A stretch of 64,000 nucleotides of DNA, taken from Rubellimicrobium sp. CFH 75288 (GTDB lineage Bacteria; Pseudomonadota; Alphaproteobacteria; Rhodobacterales; Rhodobacteraceae). Positions 53,813 to 62,829 of the stretch are shown here, in pieces (position 1 is the first letter of the stretch; each line of letters starts with the position of its first letter). The position numbers and the translations under genes are program-made. Below the pieces are notes generated by a model. That model was not told the origin of the DNA. It saw only the letters and a program-made list of their open reading frames with translations, and did not search any database. The DNA is taken from positions 186,001 through 250,000 of the forward strand of contig NZ_WYDP01000005.1 in NCBI RefSeq assembly GCF_009904055.1. The letters run 5' to 3'.

Positions 53813-54042
53813 CGTCCTCTCCCCTGTCGGACCCGGTTCTCTTGTTGGCGCGGATCATTCCCCAGCCCCGCCCGTCGCGCAACCGCCCATGGGGCCGGGT
53901 CCCGTCCGTTTCGGCCACTCTGCCGTGAGGGGGTCGCATCCACCCCGCCCAAGCGACGGTTTTGCCCCCGAAAGCGACGCAGCCGGGCCAGCCGGCAGAG
54001 GCGTCAGGGCGCACGCCGCGGCGACCGGCAGGGAGACAGGAC

Positions 54043-54939
54043 ATGCGCTACGGTTTCGTGGGACTGGGGGAACTGGGCGGCGCGATGGCGCTGAACCTCT
54101 GCCGCAGGGGCCTTGCCCTCACGGTCCACGACCGCGACGAGACCCGCGCCGCCCCCCACCGCGAGGCGGGCGCGGACTGGGCCGACGGGCCCGAATCGCT
54201 GGGGGCCTGCGACGCCGTCATCACCTGCCTGCCCTCCCCCGCCGCCTCCGAATCCGTCCTCGACGCGCTCATCGGCACCCTGCGCCCCGGCGCCACCTGG
54301 ATCGAGATGTCCACCCTCGGCCAGGCCGACATCCTGCGCCTGGGCCGCCGCGCGGCCGAGGCCGGCCTGCGCGTGCTCGAGGCGCCGGTGACGGGCGGCG
54401 TCCACCTCGCCCATCGCGGCGAGATCACCGTGCTGGCCGGGGGCGAGGCGGACCTCCTCGCCCTCCACCGCCCCGCGCTTCAGGCGATGGGGGGCCGCCT
54501 CTTCCACATGGGACCCTTGGGCTCGGCCGCCGTGATCAAGGTCATCACCAACATGCTGGCCTTCATCCACCTCGTCGCCGACGGCGAGGCGCTGATGCTC
54601 GCCCGCCGCGCGGGCCTCGACCTCGCCCAGTCCTGGGAGGCGATCCGCGCCTCCTCGGGCACGAGCTTCGTGCACGAGACCGAAGGCCAGCTCATCCTCA
54701 ACGGCTCCTACGACGTGGGCTTCTCGATGGACCTCGCGCTCAAGGACCTCGGCTTCGCGATGGAGCACGGCCGCGCGCTCGGCGTGCCCCTCGACCTCGC
54801 CGCCCTGACCGAACAGACCTTCCGGCGCGCCCGCGCCGTCTATGGCGGCGCGGCCCAGAGCACGCAGGTGGTCAAGCTCCTCGAGGACGCGCTCGGCACC
54901 GACCTGCGGGCCGAGGGGTTCCCGGCCCGTCTGGCCTAG
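54043..54939 (+). CDS. Beta-hydroxyacid dehydrogenase (3-hydroxyisobutyrate dehydrogenase family)
   Basis: 298 aa. GFVGLGELGGAMALNL is the NAD(P) motif, LEAPVTGGVHLAHRGEITVLAGG the substrate-binding segment, and the catalytic Lys lies in AAVIKVITNMLAFIH. This family includes 3-hydroxyisobutyrate, tartronate semialdehyde and other short hydroxyacid dehydrogenases, and the substrate cannot be told. It shares the importer promoter region (divergent) and its stop overlaps the convergent regulator gene (CTAG). Confidence 0.88.
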   Translation: MRYGFVGLGELGGAMALNLCRRGLALTVHDRDETRAAPHREAGADWADGPESLGACDAVITCLPSPAASESVLDALIGTLRPGATWIEMSTLGQADILRLGRRAAEAGLRVLEAPVTGGVHLAHRGEITVLAGGEADLLALHRPALQAMGGRLFHMGPLGSAAVIKVITNMLAFIHLVADGEALMLARRAGLDLAQSWEAIRASSGTSFVHETEGQLILNGSYDVGFSMDLALKDLGFAMEHGRALGVPLDLAALTEQTFRRARAVYGGAAQSTQVVKLLEDALGTDLRAEGFPARLA

Positions 54940-55931
54940 CGGCGCGGCGCTCCCCCCGCCGCCTCGCCGCTGACGGCCCGACCCGCCCGCGCCTGCGCCC
55001 GCGCCGCGCGGGCCGTCAGCCCGACATGGCGCCGGAACGCGCGCGAGAAGGCCGAGAGCGACGCGAACCCCGTCCGCTCGGCCACCTCCGCCAGGGGCAG
55101 CGCCGTGTCCGTCACCAGCCGCCGCGCCGCCGCGAGCCTTAGGCCGAGGTAATAGGCCCCCGGCGAGGTGCCCAGCGTCTCGCGGAACAGCATCTCGAGA
55201 CGGCGCACCGAGACCCCCGCGCGCCGCGCCAGCGCCTCGGCCGGCAGGGGCCGGTCCAGCGCCCCCTCCATCGCCCGCACCGCGGCCGCCACCCGCGGCT
55301 CGCGCTGCTCCAGACGGCCCAGGCTCACGAAGGGCTGCGGCTCGGCCGCCGCGCGCGTCTCGTCATAGACGAACACGCTCGCCACATCGAGCGCGGCCGA
55401 GGGCCCCCAGCGCCCGCGGATCAGGTGCAGCATCAGGTCGAAGGCGGGCGAGGCGCCCCCCGCCGTCGCCACCCGCCCGTCGATCACCCAGCGGTCGGGC
55501 CGCACGTCCGCCTCGCCGTGCAGGATCAGGAAATCCTCGAGATCCTCCCAATGCGCCGTCGCCCGCCGCCCCGTGAGCAGCCCCATCGCCCCCAGCACCC
55601 AGGCCCCCGATTCGATCCCCGCCACCAGCTCGAACCGCCCCGCCAGCCGCCGCAGCAGCGGCAGGGCGGGCCGCGCGTGCCCGGCCGCGTCGATGCCTCC
55701 CACCACCGCCAGCACGTCACCCCGCAGCCCCTCCTCCAGCGCGCCCTGCACCGGAAAGGGCAGCCCGCAGCTCAGCGCCACGGGCGCCCCGTCCAGCGAC
55801 CGGACCCGCCAGGCCGCCCCCGCATCCCCCCGCACCCGCCCCAGCGCGCGCCAGGGCTCGATCGTGCAGGCCGTCGTCATCAGCGACGCGCCGGGCAGCA
55901 CGAGCACCTCGATGGCGAAACGGTTTGACAT
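54936..55931 (-). CDS. GlxA-family AraC-type regulator, CdhR-like
   Basis: 331 aa: an N-terminal DJ-1/PfpI-like sensing domain (FAIEVLVLPGASLMTTACTIEPWRAL, VAGIESGAWVLGAMGLLTGRRATAHWE) and a C-terminal AraC helix-turn-helix pair (LARRAGVSVRRLEMLFRETLGTSPGAYYL, then LPLAEVAERTGFASLSAFSRAFRRHVG). In pseudomonads the relative CdhR activates carnitine catabolism. Divergent position next to the carnitine-type operon supports the same role here. The start codon lies inside an inverted repeat, so autoregulation is likely. Confidence 0.85.
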   Translation of the reverse strand: MSNRFAIEVLVLPGASLMTTACTIEPWRALGRVRGDAGAAWRVRSLDGAPVALSCGLPFPVQGALEEGLRGDVLAVVGGIDAAGHARPALPLLRRLAGRFELVAGIESGAWVLGAMGLLTGRRATAHWEDLEDFLILHGEADVRPDRWVIDGRVATAGGASPAFDLMLHLIRGRWGPSAALDVASVFVYDETRAAAEPQPFVSLGRLEQREPRVAAAVRAMEGALDRPLPAEALARRAGVSVRRLEMLFRETLGTSPGAYYLGLRLAAARRLVTDTALPLAEVAERTGFASLSAFSRAFRRHVGLTARAARAQARAGRAVSGEAAGGAPRR

Positions 55932-55948
55932 TGCGCGAAACGTCAAAC
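55923..55948. promoter_or_regulatory. Inverted repeat GTTTGAC-N12-GTCAAAC
   Basis: Perfect 7-bp arms separated by 12 bp, overlapping the regulator's start codon and lying about 75 nt upstream of the catabolic operon. A TTGACA at 55925-55930 on the plus strand could be the operon's -35, although no good -10 follows. It is a plausible binding site for the CdhR-like regulator. Not compared with a published CdhR site. Confidence 0.5.
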
Positions 55949-56024
55949 GCAACGCGCGGTGGGTCAACCCTTTCTTAACCAACCGCTGCCAGTGTGGCCG
56001 GCGACGACCAAGGGGGGATCATCC

Positions 56025-56930
56025 ATGCCGCTCACGCCCAGCCGGGACGTGTTCATCACCTGCGCCGTGACGGGCGCGGGCGACACCACCGCCCGCTCCG
56101 ACAAGGTGCCCGTGACGCCCGACCAGATCGCCGCCGCCTGCCTCGAGGCGGCCGCGGCCGGCGCCGCCGTGGTCCACATCCATGTCCGCAACCCCGAGAC
56201 GGGCAAGGCCGCGCGGGACGTCTCGCTCTACGAGGCGGTGGTGGACCGCCTGCGCGATTCGGGGACCGACATGGTCCTCAACCTCACCGCCGGGATGGGC
56301 GGCGACCTCACGCTGGGCGACCCGGAAAGGCCCCTTCCGCCCGCGGCGCAGGGCACCGACATGGCCGGCGCGACCGAGCGGCTCGCCCATGTCGCCTCCA
56401 TCCGGCCCGAGATCTGCACTCTCGATTGCGGCACCATGAACTTCGGCGAGGGCGATTACGTCATGGTCAACACGCCGCCCATGCTGCTCGCCATGGCGCG
56501 CGGCATCCAGGCCCTCGGGGTGCGCCCCGAGATCGAGGCCTTCGACACCGGCCACATCCTGCTCGCCAAGTGGCTCAAGGACCAGGGCGCGATCGACGAC
56601 CCCACCGTGATCCAGCTCTGCATGGGCATCCCTTGGGGCGCGCCGGACGACCTCGCCACCTTTCTCGCCATGCGTCAGGCCGTGCCCGAGGGCTGGATCG
56701 CCTCGGCCTTCTCCATCGGCCGCAACCAGCTGCCCTATGTGGGCCTCGCCGTCGCCGCGGGCTGCCATGTCCGCGTCGGGCTCGAGGACAACCTCTGGCT
56801 GCGCAAGGGCCATCTCGCCACCAACGGCGAACTCGTCGCCGCCGCGCGCCGGACCGTCGAGGGGATGGGCGCGCGCCTTCTCGGCCCCGCCGAGGTGCGC
56901 GAGCGCCTCGCCCTCGAGCGGCGGTGGTGA
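56025..56930 (+). CDS. BKACE-family beta-keto acid cleavage enzyme (likely dehydrocarnitine cleavage)
   Basis: 301 aa. Zinc ligands are expected at His51 and His53 (VVHIHVRNPETG) with a Glu at the C-terminal EDNL block. BKACE (DUF849) enzymes condense a beta-keto acid with acetyl-CoA and cleave it to a new CoA ester plus acetoacetate. In carnitine users the substrate is 3-dehydrocarnitine and the product betainyl-CoA. First gene of the operon; ATG follows GGGGGGAT. Substrate is inferred from the neighbouring carnitine-dehydrogenase-like gene. Confidence 0.88.
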   Translation: MPLTPSRDVFITCAVTGAGDTTARSDKVPVTPDQIAAACLEAAAAGAAVVHIHVRNPETGKAARDVSLYEAVVDRLRDSGTDMVLNLTAGMGGDLTLGDPERPLPPAAQGTDMAGATERLAHVASIRPEICTLDCGTMNFGEGDYVMVNTPPMLLAMARGIQALGVRPEIEAFDTGHILLAKWLKDQGAIDDPTVIQLCMGIPWGAPDDLATFLAMRQAVPEGWIASAFSIGRNQLPYVGLAVAAGCHVRVGLEDNLWLRKGHLATNGELVAAARRTVEGMGARLLGPAEVRERLALERRW

Positions 56931-56932
56931 CC

Positions 56933-58396
56933 ATGGCGATCCGCAGCACGGCCGTCCTCGGCGGCGGCGTCATCGGCGCGGGCTGGGCCGCCCGGCTTCT
57001 CGAGAACGGCCTCGACGTGGCCGTGTTCGACCCCGCCCCCGACGCGCGGCGCCGGCTGGACGAGGCGCTCGCCAATGCCGACGCGGCCTATGCCAAGCTC
57101 TACACCGCGCCCCGCCGCGCCAGGGGCCGCCTGCGCATGGCGCCTTCGGTCGCCGATGCCTGCACCGGCGCCGACCTCGTGGTGGAGGCCGTCCCCGAGC
57201 GGCTGGAGATCAAGCACAGGGTCTATGCCGAGGCCGAGACGACCGCCGCCCCCGACGCGCTGATCGCGTCGAGCACGAGCGGCCTCAAGCCCTCCGACCT
57301 CCAGGCCCCGCTGCGCCACCCCGAACGCCTCCTCGTCGCCCATCCCTTCAACCCCGTCTATCTCCTGCCGGTGGTCGAGATCGTGGGCGGCACCCGCACC
57401 TCCGAGGAGGCGATCGGCCGCGCGATGGCCTTCTACCCCACGCTCGGCATGAAGCCCGTCCGCATCCGCAAGGAGATCGAGGCCTTTGTCGCCGACCGGC
57501 TGCTCGAATCGCTCTGGCGCGAGGCGCTCTGGCTCATCCGCGACGGCATCTGCACCACGCAGGAACTCGACGACATCGTGCGCTACGGCTTCGGGCTGCG
57601 CTGGGCGCAGATGGGGGTGTTCGACACCTACCGCGTCGCCGGGGGCGAGGCCGGGATGCGCCACTTCATGGCCCAGTTCGGCCCCTGCCTCCAGTGGCCC
57701 TGGACGCGGCTCACCGACGTGCCCCCCTTCGACGACGCGCTGGTGGACCTGATCGCCGGCCAGTCCGACGCCCAGTCCGGCCACATCCCCATCCGCGAGA
57801 TGGAGCGCATCCGCGACGACAACCTCGTGGCGATCCAGAAGGCGCTGCAGGCGACGAACTGGGGCGCCGGCGCCCTTCTGGCCGAGCACGAGGCGCGGCT
57901 GGCCGCCGAGGCGCCCGAGCCCGACTGGTCCGCGCCGCTGCCGACGCTGGCGCTGCGCGTCCCCGCCCACTGGCTCGACTACAACGGCCACATGACCGAG
58001 TCGAAGTATCTCGAGGCCTTCGCGCTCGCCACCGACGGCTTCATGCGCATGGTGGGCATCGACGCCGAGGCCGTCGCCGCCGGCCACTCGATCTTCACCG
58101 CCGAGACCCACCTCCGCCACCTCGCCGAGGTCTCCCGCGACGAGGACATCCGGGTGGAAACGCAGGTGATCTCGGCCGCCGCGCGCAAGATCCACCTCTT
58201 TCACCGCATGCGCCATGCCGACGGGCACGACCTCGCCACGGCCGAGCACCTCCTGATCCACATGGACCTCCGCGCCCGCGCCGCGGCCGAGCCGCCGCCC
58301 GCCATCCGCGCCCGTATCGACCGCGTCGCCGCCCTCCACGCCGCCCTCCCGAGGCCCGAGGGCCTCGGCCGTCATGTCGGCCAGCCCAAGGGGTAA
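56933..58396 (+). CDS. L-carnitine dehydrogenase fused to betainyl-CoA thioesterase
   Basis: 487 aa. Residues 1-320 are a 3-hydroxyacyl-CoA-dehydrogenase-like domain (GGGVIGAGWAARL at residues 10-22, VVEAVPERLEIKHRVYAE, STSGLKPSDLQ, HPFNPVYLLPVVEIVGG). From about residue 335 there is a hotdog thioesterase domain (VPAHWLDYNGHMTESKYLEAFALATDGFMRM). This fusion is the hallmark of rhizobial-type carnitine dehydrogenase, in which the second domain releases glycine betaine from betainyl-CoA. Frame and length fit. Confidence 0.88.
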   Translation: MAIRSTAVLGGGVIGAGWAARLLENGLDVAVFDPAPDARRRLDEALANADAAYAKLYTAPRRARGRLRMAPSVADACTGADLVVEAVPERLEIKHRVYAEAETTAAPDALIASSTSGLKPSDLQAPLRHPERLLVAHPFNPVYLLPVVEIVGGTRTSEEAIGRAMAFYPTLGMKPVRIRKEIEAFVADRLLESLWREALWLIRDGICTTQELDDIVRYGFGLRWAQMGVFDTYRVAGGEAGMRHFMAQFGPCLQWPWTRLTDVPPFDDALVDLIAGQSDAQSGHIPIREMERIRDDNLVAIQKALQATNWGAGALLAEHEARLAAEAPEPDWSAPLPTLALRVPAHWLDYNGHMTESKYLEAFALATDGFMRMVGIDAEAVAAGHSIFTAETHLRHLAEVSRDEDIRVETQVISAAARKIHLFHRMRHADGHDLATAEHLLIHMDLRARAAAEPPPAIRARIDRVAALHAALPRPEGLGRHVGQPKG

Positions 58397-58399
58397 GCC

Positions 58400-59563
58400 A
58401 TGCATTTCGGACTGACCGACGAGCAGAAGCTCATCGTCGAGACGACGCGCAGCTTCGTCGAGAACGAGCTCTACCCCCACGAGGCCGAGGTCGAGCGCAC
58501 CGGCCACCTGCGCCGCGAGGTCATCGAGGAGGTCAAGGCCAAGGCCATCGCGGCCGGCCTCTACGCCGCCAACATCCCCGAGGAATACGGCGGCGCGGGC
58601 CTCGATACCCTCACCTGGCTCCTCTACGAGAAGGAACTGGGCCGCGCGAACTACGCCCTCCACTGGACCTGCGTCGCCCGCCCCTCCAACATCCTCTGCG
58701 CGGGCACCCCCGAGCAGCGGGAGAAGTATCTCGCGCCCTGCGTCCGGGGCGAGACCTGGGACTGCCTCGCCATGACCGAGCCGGGGGCGGGAAGCGACCT
58801 GCGCGGCATGAAGGCCAGCGCGCGGCAGGACGGGACGGACTGGGTGCTCAACGGCACCAAGCACTTCATCTCGCATGCCGACATCGCGGGCTTCGTGATC
58901 GCCTTCATGGCCTCCGGCGAGGAGGAGACGCCGCGCGGCAGGAAGAAGCGCATCACCGCCTTCTTCGTGGACCGCGACACGCCGGGCCTCACGATCCGCG
59001 AGGGCTACCGCAACGTCAGCCACCGCGGCTACACCAACAGCATCATCGAGTTCGACGATGTCCGCCTGCCCGCCGAACAGGTGCTGGGCGAGCCGCACAA
59101 GGGCTTCGAGGTCGCCAACGACTGGCTCGGCGCGACGCGGCTCCAGGTTGGCGCGACATGCCTCGGCCGGGCCGAGCGCGCTTTTGCCCATGCCGTGGAA
59201 TGGGCCGCCACGCGCACCCAGTTCGGCCAGCCCATCGGCCGCTTCCAGGGGGTCGGCTTCAAGCTCGCCGACATGGCCGTGGAGATGAAGGCCGCCGAAC
59301 TCATGATCCTCGAGGCGGGCTGGAAGTTCGACCAGGGCACCGTGACCGACGCCGACATGGCCGCGGCCAAGCTCAAGGCGACCGAGATGCTCGCCATGGT
59401 CGCGGACGAGGCCATCCAGATCCACGGCGGCATGGGCCTGATGGACGAGCTTCCGCTCGAGCGCATCTGGCGCGACGCCCGGGTGGAACGGATCTGGGAG
59501 GGCACGAGCGAGATCCAGCGCCACATCATCTCCCGCGCGCTCCTGCGCCCGTTCGGGGCGTGA
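58400..59563 (+). CDS. Acyl-CoA dehydrogenase (candidate gamma-butyrobetainyl-CoA dehydrogenase)
   Basis: 387 aa. FGLTDEQKLIVETTRSFVENELYPHE start, the FAD-binding MTEPGAGSDLRGMKA, the TRTQFGQPIGRFQ block and the C-terminal catalytic-region ERIWEGTSEIQRHIISRALL are intact. In context it would oxidise gamma-butyrobetainyl-CoA to crotonobetainyl-CoA, as CaiA-type enzymes do (in reverse under anaerobic conditions). The substrate is inferred from operon neighbours only. Confidence 0.9.
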   Translation: MHFGLTDEQKLIVETTRSFVENELYPHEAEVERTGHLRREVIEEVKAKAIAAGLYAANIPEEYGGAGLDTLTWLLYEKELGRANYALHWTCVARPSNILCAGTPEQREKYLAPCVRGETWDCLAMTEPGAGSDLRGMKASARQDGTDWVLNGTKHFISHADIAGFVIAFMASGEEETPRGRKKRITAFFVDRDTPGLTIREGYRNVSHRGYTNSIIEFDDVRLPAEQVLGEPHKGFEVANDWLGATRLQVGATCLGRAERAFAHAVEWAATRTQFGQPIGRFQGVGFKLADMAVEMKAAELMILEAGWKFDQGTVTDADMAAAKLKATEMLAMVADEAIQIHGGMGLMDELPLERIWRDARVERIWEGTSEIQRHIISRALLRPFGA

Positions 59564-61602
59564 CCGTGCTCGCCCCCGCCCCCGACCTCTCCCGCCTCCT
59601 GCGTCCGTCCTCCGTCGCCGTGCTGGGGGGCGGCTGGGCCGAGAACGTGGTGGTCCAGCTCAGGAAGGCCGGCTTCCCCGGCCCGATCTGGCCGGTCCAC
59701 CCGCGGCGCGAGGCCATCGCGGGCATCCCCTGCCTGCGCGCGCTCGCCGACCTGCCCGCCGCCCCGGACGCGGTGTTCGTCGGAGTCAACCGCGAGGCGA
59801 CGGTGGAGGTCGTGGCCGCCCTCTCCGCGATGGGCGCGGGCGGCGCGGTCTGCTTCGCGAGCGGCTTCAGGGAGGCGGGCGACGACGCGCTCCAGGCGCG
59901 CCTCGTCGAGGCCGCGGGACCGATGCCGATCCTCGGGCCCAATTGCTACGGCCTGCTGAACGCGCTCGACGGGGTGGCGCTCTGGCCCGACCAGCACGGG
60001 CTGGTGCCGGTGGATAGCGGCGTGGCCCTGATCGGCCAGTCCTCCAACGTCGCGATCAACCTGACGATGCAGCGGCGCGGCCTGCCCATCGCCTATGTGC
60101 TGATGGCGGGCAACCAAGCCCAGACCGGCCTCGCCGCGCTGGCCGCCGCCGCCCTGCGCGACCCCCGCGTGACCGCCGTGGGCCTCCATGTCGAGGGGTT
60201 CGGCGACCTCCGCGCCTTCGAGGCGATGGCGGCCGAGGCGCGCGCCCTCGGCAAGCCCGTCGTCGTCCTCAAGGCCGGCCGGTCCGAGGCCGCGCAGGCC
60301 GCCACCCTCTCGCACACCGCCTCGCTCGCCGGCGGCCCCGCCGTCGCCTCCGCCTTCCTGCGCCGGACGGGCTGCACCGAGGTGCGGGGCCTCGGCGCCC
60401 TTCTCGAGACGCTCAAGCTCCTCCATCACGGCGGCCCTCTCGGGGGGCCGGATGTCGTGTCGGTGTCCTGCTCGGGGGGCGAGGCGTCGCTGATGGCCGA
60501 TGCGGCCGAGGGGACGCAGATCCGCTGGGCGCCCTTCCCGGACGCGACGGCCTCGCGCCTCCGCGACATCCTCGGGCCGCTCGTGACGGTCGCGAACCCG
60601 CTCGACCACCACACCTTCATCTGGGGCGACACACCCCGGATGACCGAGACCTTCGCCACGGTCATGGACGGGGGCTTCGACCTTTCGGCCTTCGTGCTCG
60701 ATCTGCCGCGCCCCGACCGCTGCGACCGGGCCGCCTGGCGCTGCGCGGTGGAGGCGATCCTTGCGGCGAAGGCCCGCACCGGGGCGCGCGCCGCCGTGGT
60801 GGCCTCTCTCCCCGAGGCGATCGACGAAGGGCCGACGGCCGAGTTCGAGAGGGGCGGCGTCGCCGTCCTGCACGGGATGGAGGATGCCGTCGCCGCCATC
60901 GACGCCGCGATCCGCGCGGGCCGCCTGCGCGCGGAGCCGACCCCTGCCCTGCTCGGCCCCGCCAAGGGGGGCGAGGCACGCACGCTCTCGGAGGCCGAGG
61001 CCAAGGCCGCGCTCGCCGCCCACAGCCTGCCCGTCCCCGCCTCCGCCACCGCCCCGGACGCCGGGGGGATCGGCGCCGCCGCGCGCGGCCTGCGCTTCCC
61101 CCTCGCCCTCAAGGCGCTGGGCGTCGCCCACAAGACCGAGGCCGGGGCCGTCGCCCTGAACCTCAACGACGAAACCGCGCTGCGCGAGGCCGCGGACCGC
61201 CTCGCCCCGCTCGGCACCGGCCTTCTCCTCGAGGAGATGGCGCCCAAGGGCGTCGAGCTGCTGGTGGGCGTGACCCGCGACGCGACGGGCCTTCTCGCGC
61301 TGACGCTCGGCGCCGGCGGCGTGCTGACCGAGATGCTGCGCGACAGCGCCACGCTGGTCCTGCCCGCCGGGCGCGACGCCATCGACGGGGCGCTGCGATC
61401 CCTGCGCCTCGCCCCCCTGCTCGACGGCTACCGCGGCGCGCCCCCCGCCAACCGCGAGGCCCTTCTCGACGCGGTCGAGGCCGTCGCCCGCTATGCCGAG
61501 GCCGAGGCCGCGCACCTTCTTGAACTCGACGTGAACCCCCTCATCGCCTCGCCCTCGGGCGCCGTGGCGGTGGACGCCCTGATCCGACTGGAGGAGCCAT
61601 GA
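59560..61602 (+). CDS. NDP-forming acyl-CoA ligase (acetate-CoA ligase family)
   Basis: 680 aa, starting at GTG 59560 overlapping the previous stop. An N-terminal CoA-binding domain (LRPSSVAVLGGGWAENVVVQ), a succinyl-CoA-ligase-like flavodoxin domain (GVALIGQSSNVAINLTMQ, LVTVANPLDHHTFIWGD) and a C-terminal ATP-grasp domain (LALKALGVAHKTEAGAVALN, LLLEEMAPKGVELLVGV) are in this order. It would activate gamma-butyrobetaine or carnitine with CoA. Known carnitine clusters normally use AMP-forming CaiC or CoA-transferase CaiB instead, so this is a substitution of enzyme type if the role is right. Confidence 0.9.
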   Translation: MTVLAPAPDLSRLLRPSSVAVLGGGWAENVVVQLRKAGFPGPIWPVHPRREAIAGIPCLRALADLPAAPDAVFVGVNREATVEVVAALSAMGAGGAVCFASGFREAGDDALQARLVEAAGPMPILGPNCYGLLNALDGVALWPDQHGLVPVDSGVALIGQSSNVAINLTMQRRGLPIAYVLMAGNQAQTGLAALAAAALRDPRVTAVGLHVEGFGDLRAFEAMAAEARALGKPVVVLKAGRSEAAQAATLSHTASLAGGPAVASAFLRRTGCTEVRGLGALLETLKLLHHGGPLGGPDVVSVSCSGGEASLMADAAEGTQIRWAPFPDATASRLRDILGPLVTVANPLDHHTFIWGDTPRMTETFATVMDGGFDLSAFVLDLPRPDRCDRAAWRCAVEAILAAKARTGARAAVVASLPEAIDEGPTAEFERGGVAVLHGMEDAVAAIDAAIRAGRLRAEPTPALLGPAKGGEARTLSEAEAKAALAAHSLPVPASATAPDAGGIGAAARGLRFPLALKALGVAHKTEAGAVALNLNDETALREAADRLAPLGTGLLLEEMAPKGVELLVGVTRDATGLLALTLGAGGVLTEMLRDSATLVLPAGRDAIDGALRSLRLAPLLDGYRGAPPANREALLDAVEAVARYAEAEAAHLLELDVNPLIASPSGAVAVDALIRLEEP

Positions 61603-62384
61603 CCGACAGCCCCCTCAAGACCCGCCGCGAGGGCCACGTCCTCGAGGTCGTGCTTGACCGGCCCAAGGCCAACGCGATCGACCTCGCCACCAGCCGCGTC
61701 ATGGGCGAGACGTTCAGGACCTTCCGCGACGACCCCGACCTGCGCGTGGCCATCGTCACCGGGGCGGGGCCCAAGTTTTTCTGCCCCGGATGGGACCTCA
61801 AGGCCGCCGCCGCGGGCGACGCGGTGGACGGCGACTATGGCGTGGGGGGCTTCGGCGGGCTTCAGGAACTGCCGGGCCTCAACAAGCCCGTGATCGCCGC
61901 CGTCAACGGCATCTGCTGCGGCGGCGGGCTGGAACTGGCGCTCAGCTGCGACATCATCCTCGCCGCCGAGCACGCGACCTTCGCCCTGCCCGAGATCCGG
62001 TCGGGCACCGTGGCCGACGCCGCCTCGATCAAGCTGCCCAAGCGCATCCCCTATCACATCGCGATGGAGCTGCTGCTGACGGGGCGCTGGATCGACGCGC
62101 AGGAGGCGCATCGCTGGGGCCTCGTGAACCGCGTGGTCCCGGCGGCCGACCTGATGGCGCAGGCCTGGGAAATGGCCCGCCTGATCGCCTCCGGCCCCCC
62201 CCTCGTGATGGCCGCGATCAAGGAAGTCGTCCGCGACGCCGAGGACTCCAAGTTCCAGGACGCGCTCAACCGGATCACGAAGCGCCAGCTTCCCACCGTG
62301 GACCGCCTCTACGCCTCCGAGGACATGATGGAGGGCTTCCGCGCCTTCGCCGAGAAGCGCGACCCGGTCTGGAAGGGGCGCTAG
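61599..62384 (+). CDS. Enoyl-CoA hydratase/isomerase, CaiD-like
   Basis: 261 aa crotonase. VLDRPKANAIDLATSRVMG, the oxyanion-hole regions VTGAGPKFFCPGWDLKA and NGICCGGGLELALSCDIILAAEHATFALPEI, and the C-terminal FRAFAEKRDPVWKGR match carnitinyl-CoA dehydratase-like members closely. It would hydrate crotonobetainyl-CoA to carnitinyl-CoA. ATGA overlap with the ligase gene. Last gene of the operon; no terminator hairpin with T-run was found after it. Confidence 0.9.
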   Translation: MTDSPLKTRREGHVLEVVLDRPKANAIDLATSRVMGETFRTFRDDPDLRVAIVTGAGPKFFCPGWDLKAAAAGDAVDGDYGVGGFGGLQELPGLNKPVIAAVNGICCGGGLELALSCDIILAAEHATFALPEIRSGTVADAASIKLPKRIPYHIAMELLLTGRWIDAQEAHRWGLVNRVVPAADLMAQAWEMARLIASGPPLVMAAIKEVVRDAEDSKFQDALNRITKRQLPTVDRLYASEDMMEGFRAFAEKRDPVWKGR

Positions 62385-62481
62385 TCTGCTGTGCTGAGTT
62401 AAGCGCAACGGACATCTTTCCAGCATGCCCTTGATGTTGCTACGATGCCTTCACCGGAATGATTACGCTGGGGGCAGCAAA

Positions 62482-62829
62482 ATGGTCGCGCAACGTGTGC
62501 AAACCTTAGCTTTGCTTGCACTGGTCCTAATAGGTGGATGCGATACTGCATCAACATCATCAGATGGCTTCGTTTCAGACCAAGACGAGCTCTGTCTATT
62601 AATGCGGGAAGGCGCTGCAGAGATTATGGCGAACCGACAAGCCGGTGTGCCAAAAGAAACAGTGCGCGCAGTTATGCTTGGCGGGTCTCCCGACCCATTC
62701 GACCGTCTCTCTGAAGCCCAGATTGAATACGCCTACCTTCAACCTCGTGAAGCATCGCCGGAGGCCCGGGCCCGAGCAGTGGAAGAGTTTGCTGATCTTC
62801 AGGAAGAAATGTGTCGGCGATCAGGCTGA
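62482..62829 (+). CDS. Small lipoprotein of unusually low G+C
   Basis: 115 aa with a lipoprotein signal ending VLIGGC (Cys about residue 20). The rest is acidic and helical (DELCLLMREGAAEIMANRQ, then RARAVEEFADLQEEMCRR) with two further cysteines. The gene and its surroundings (about 62400-62870) are near 50 % G+C, against about 70 % elsewhere, with AT-ending codons such as TTA and ATA that neighbours avoid. This indicates recent acquisition. Family not recognised. An upstream in-frame ATG at 62425 is less likely to be the start. Confidence 0.7.
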   Translation: MVAQRVQTLALLALVLIGGCDTASTSSDGFVSDQDELCLLMREGAAEIMANRQAGVPKETVRAVMLGGSPDPFDRLSEAQIEYAYLQPREASPEARARAVEEFADLQEEMCRRSG

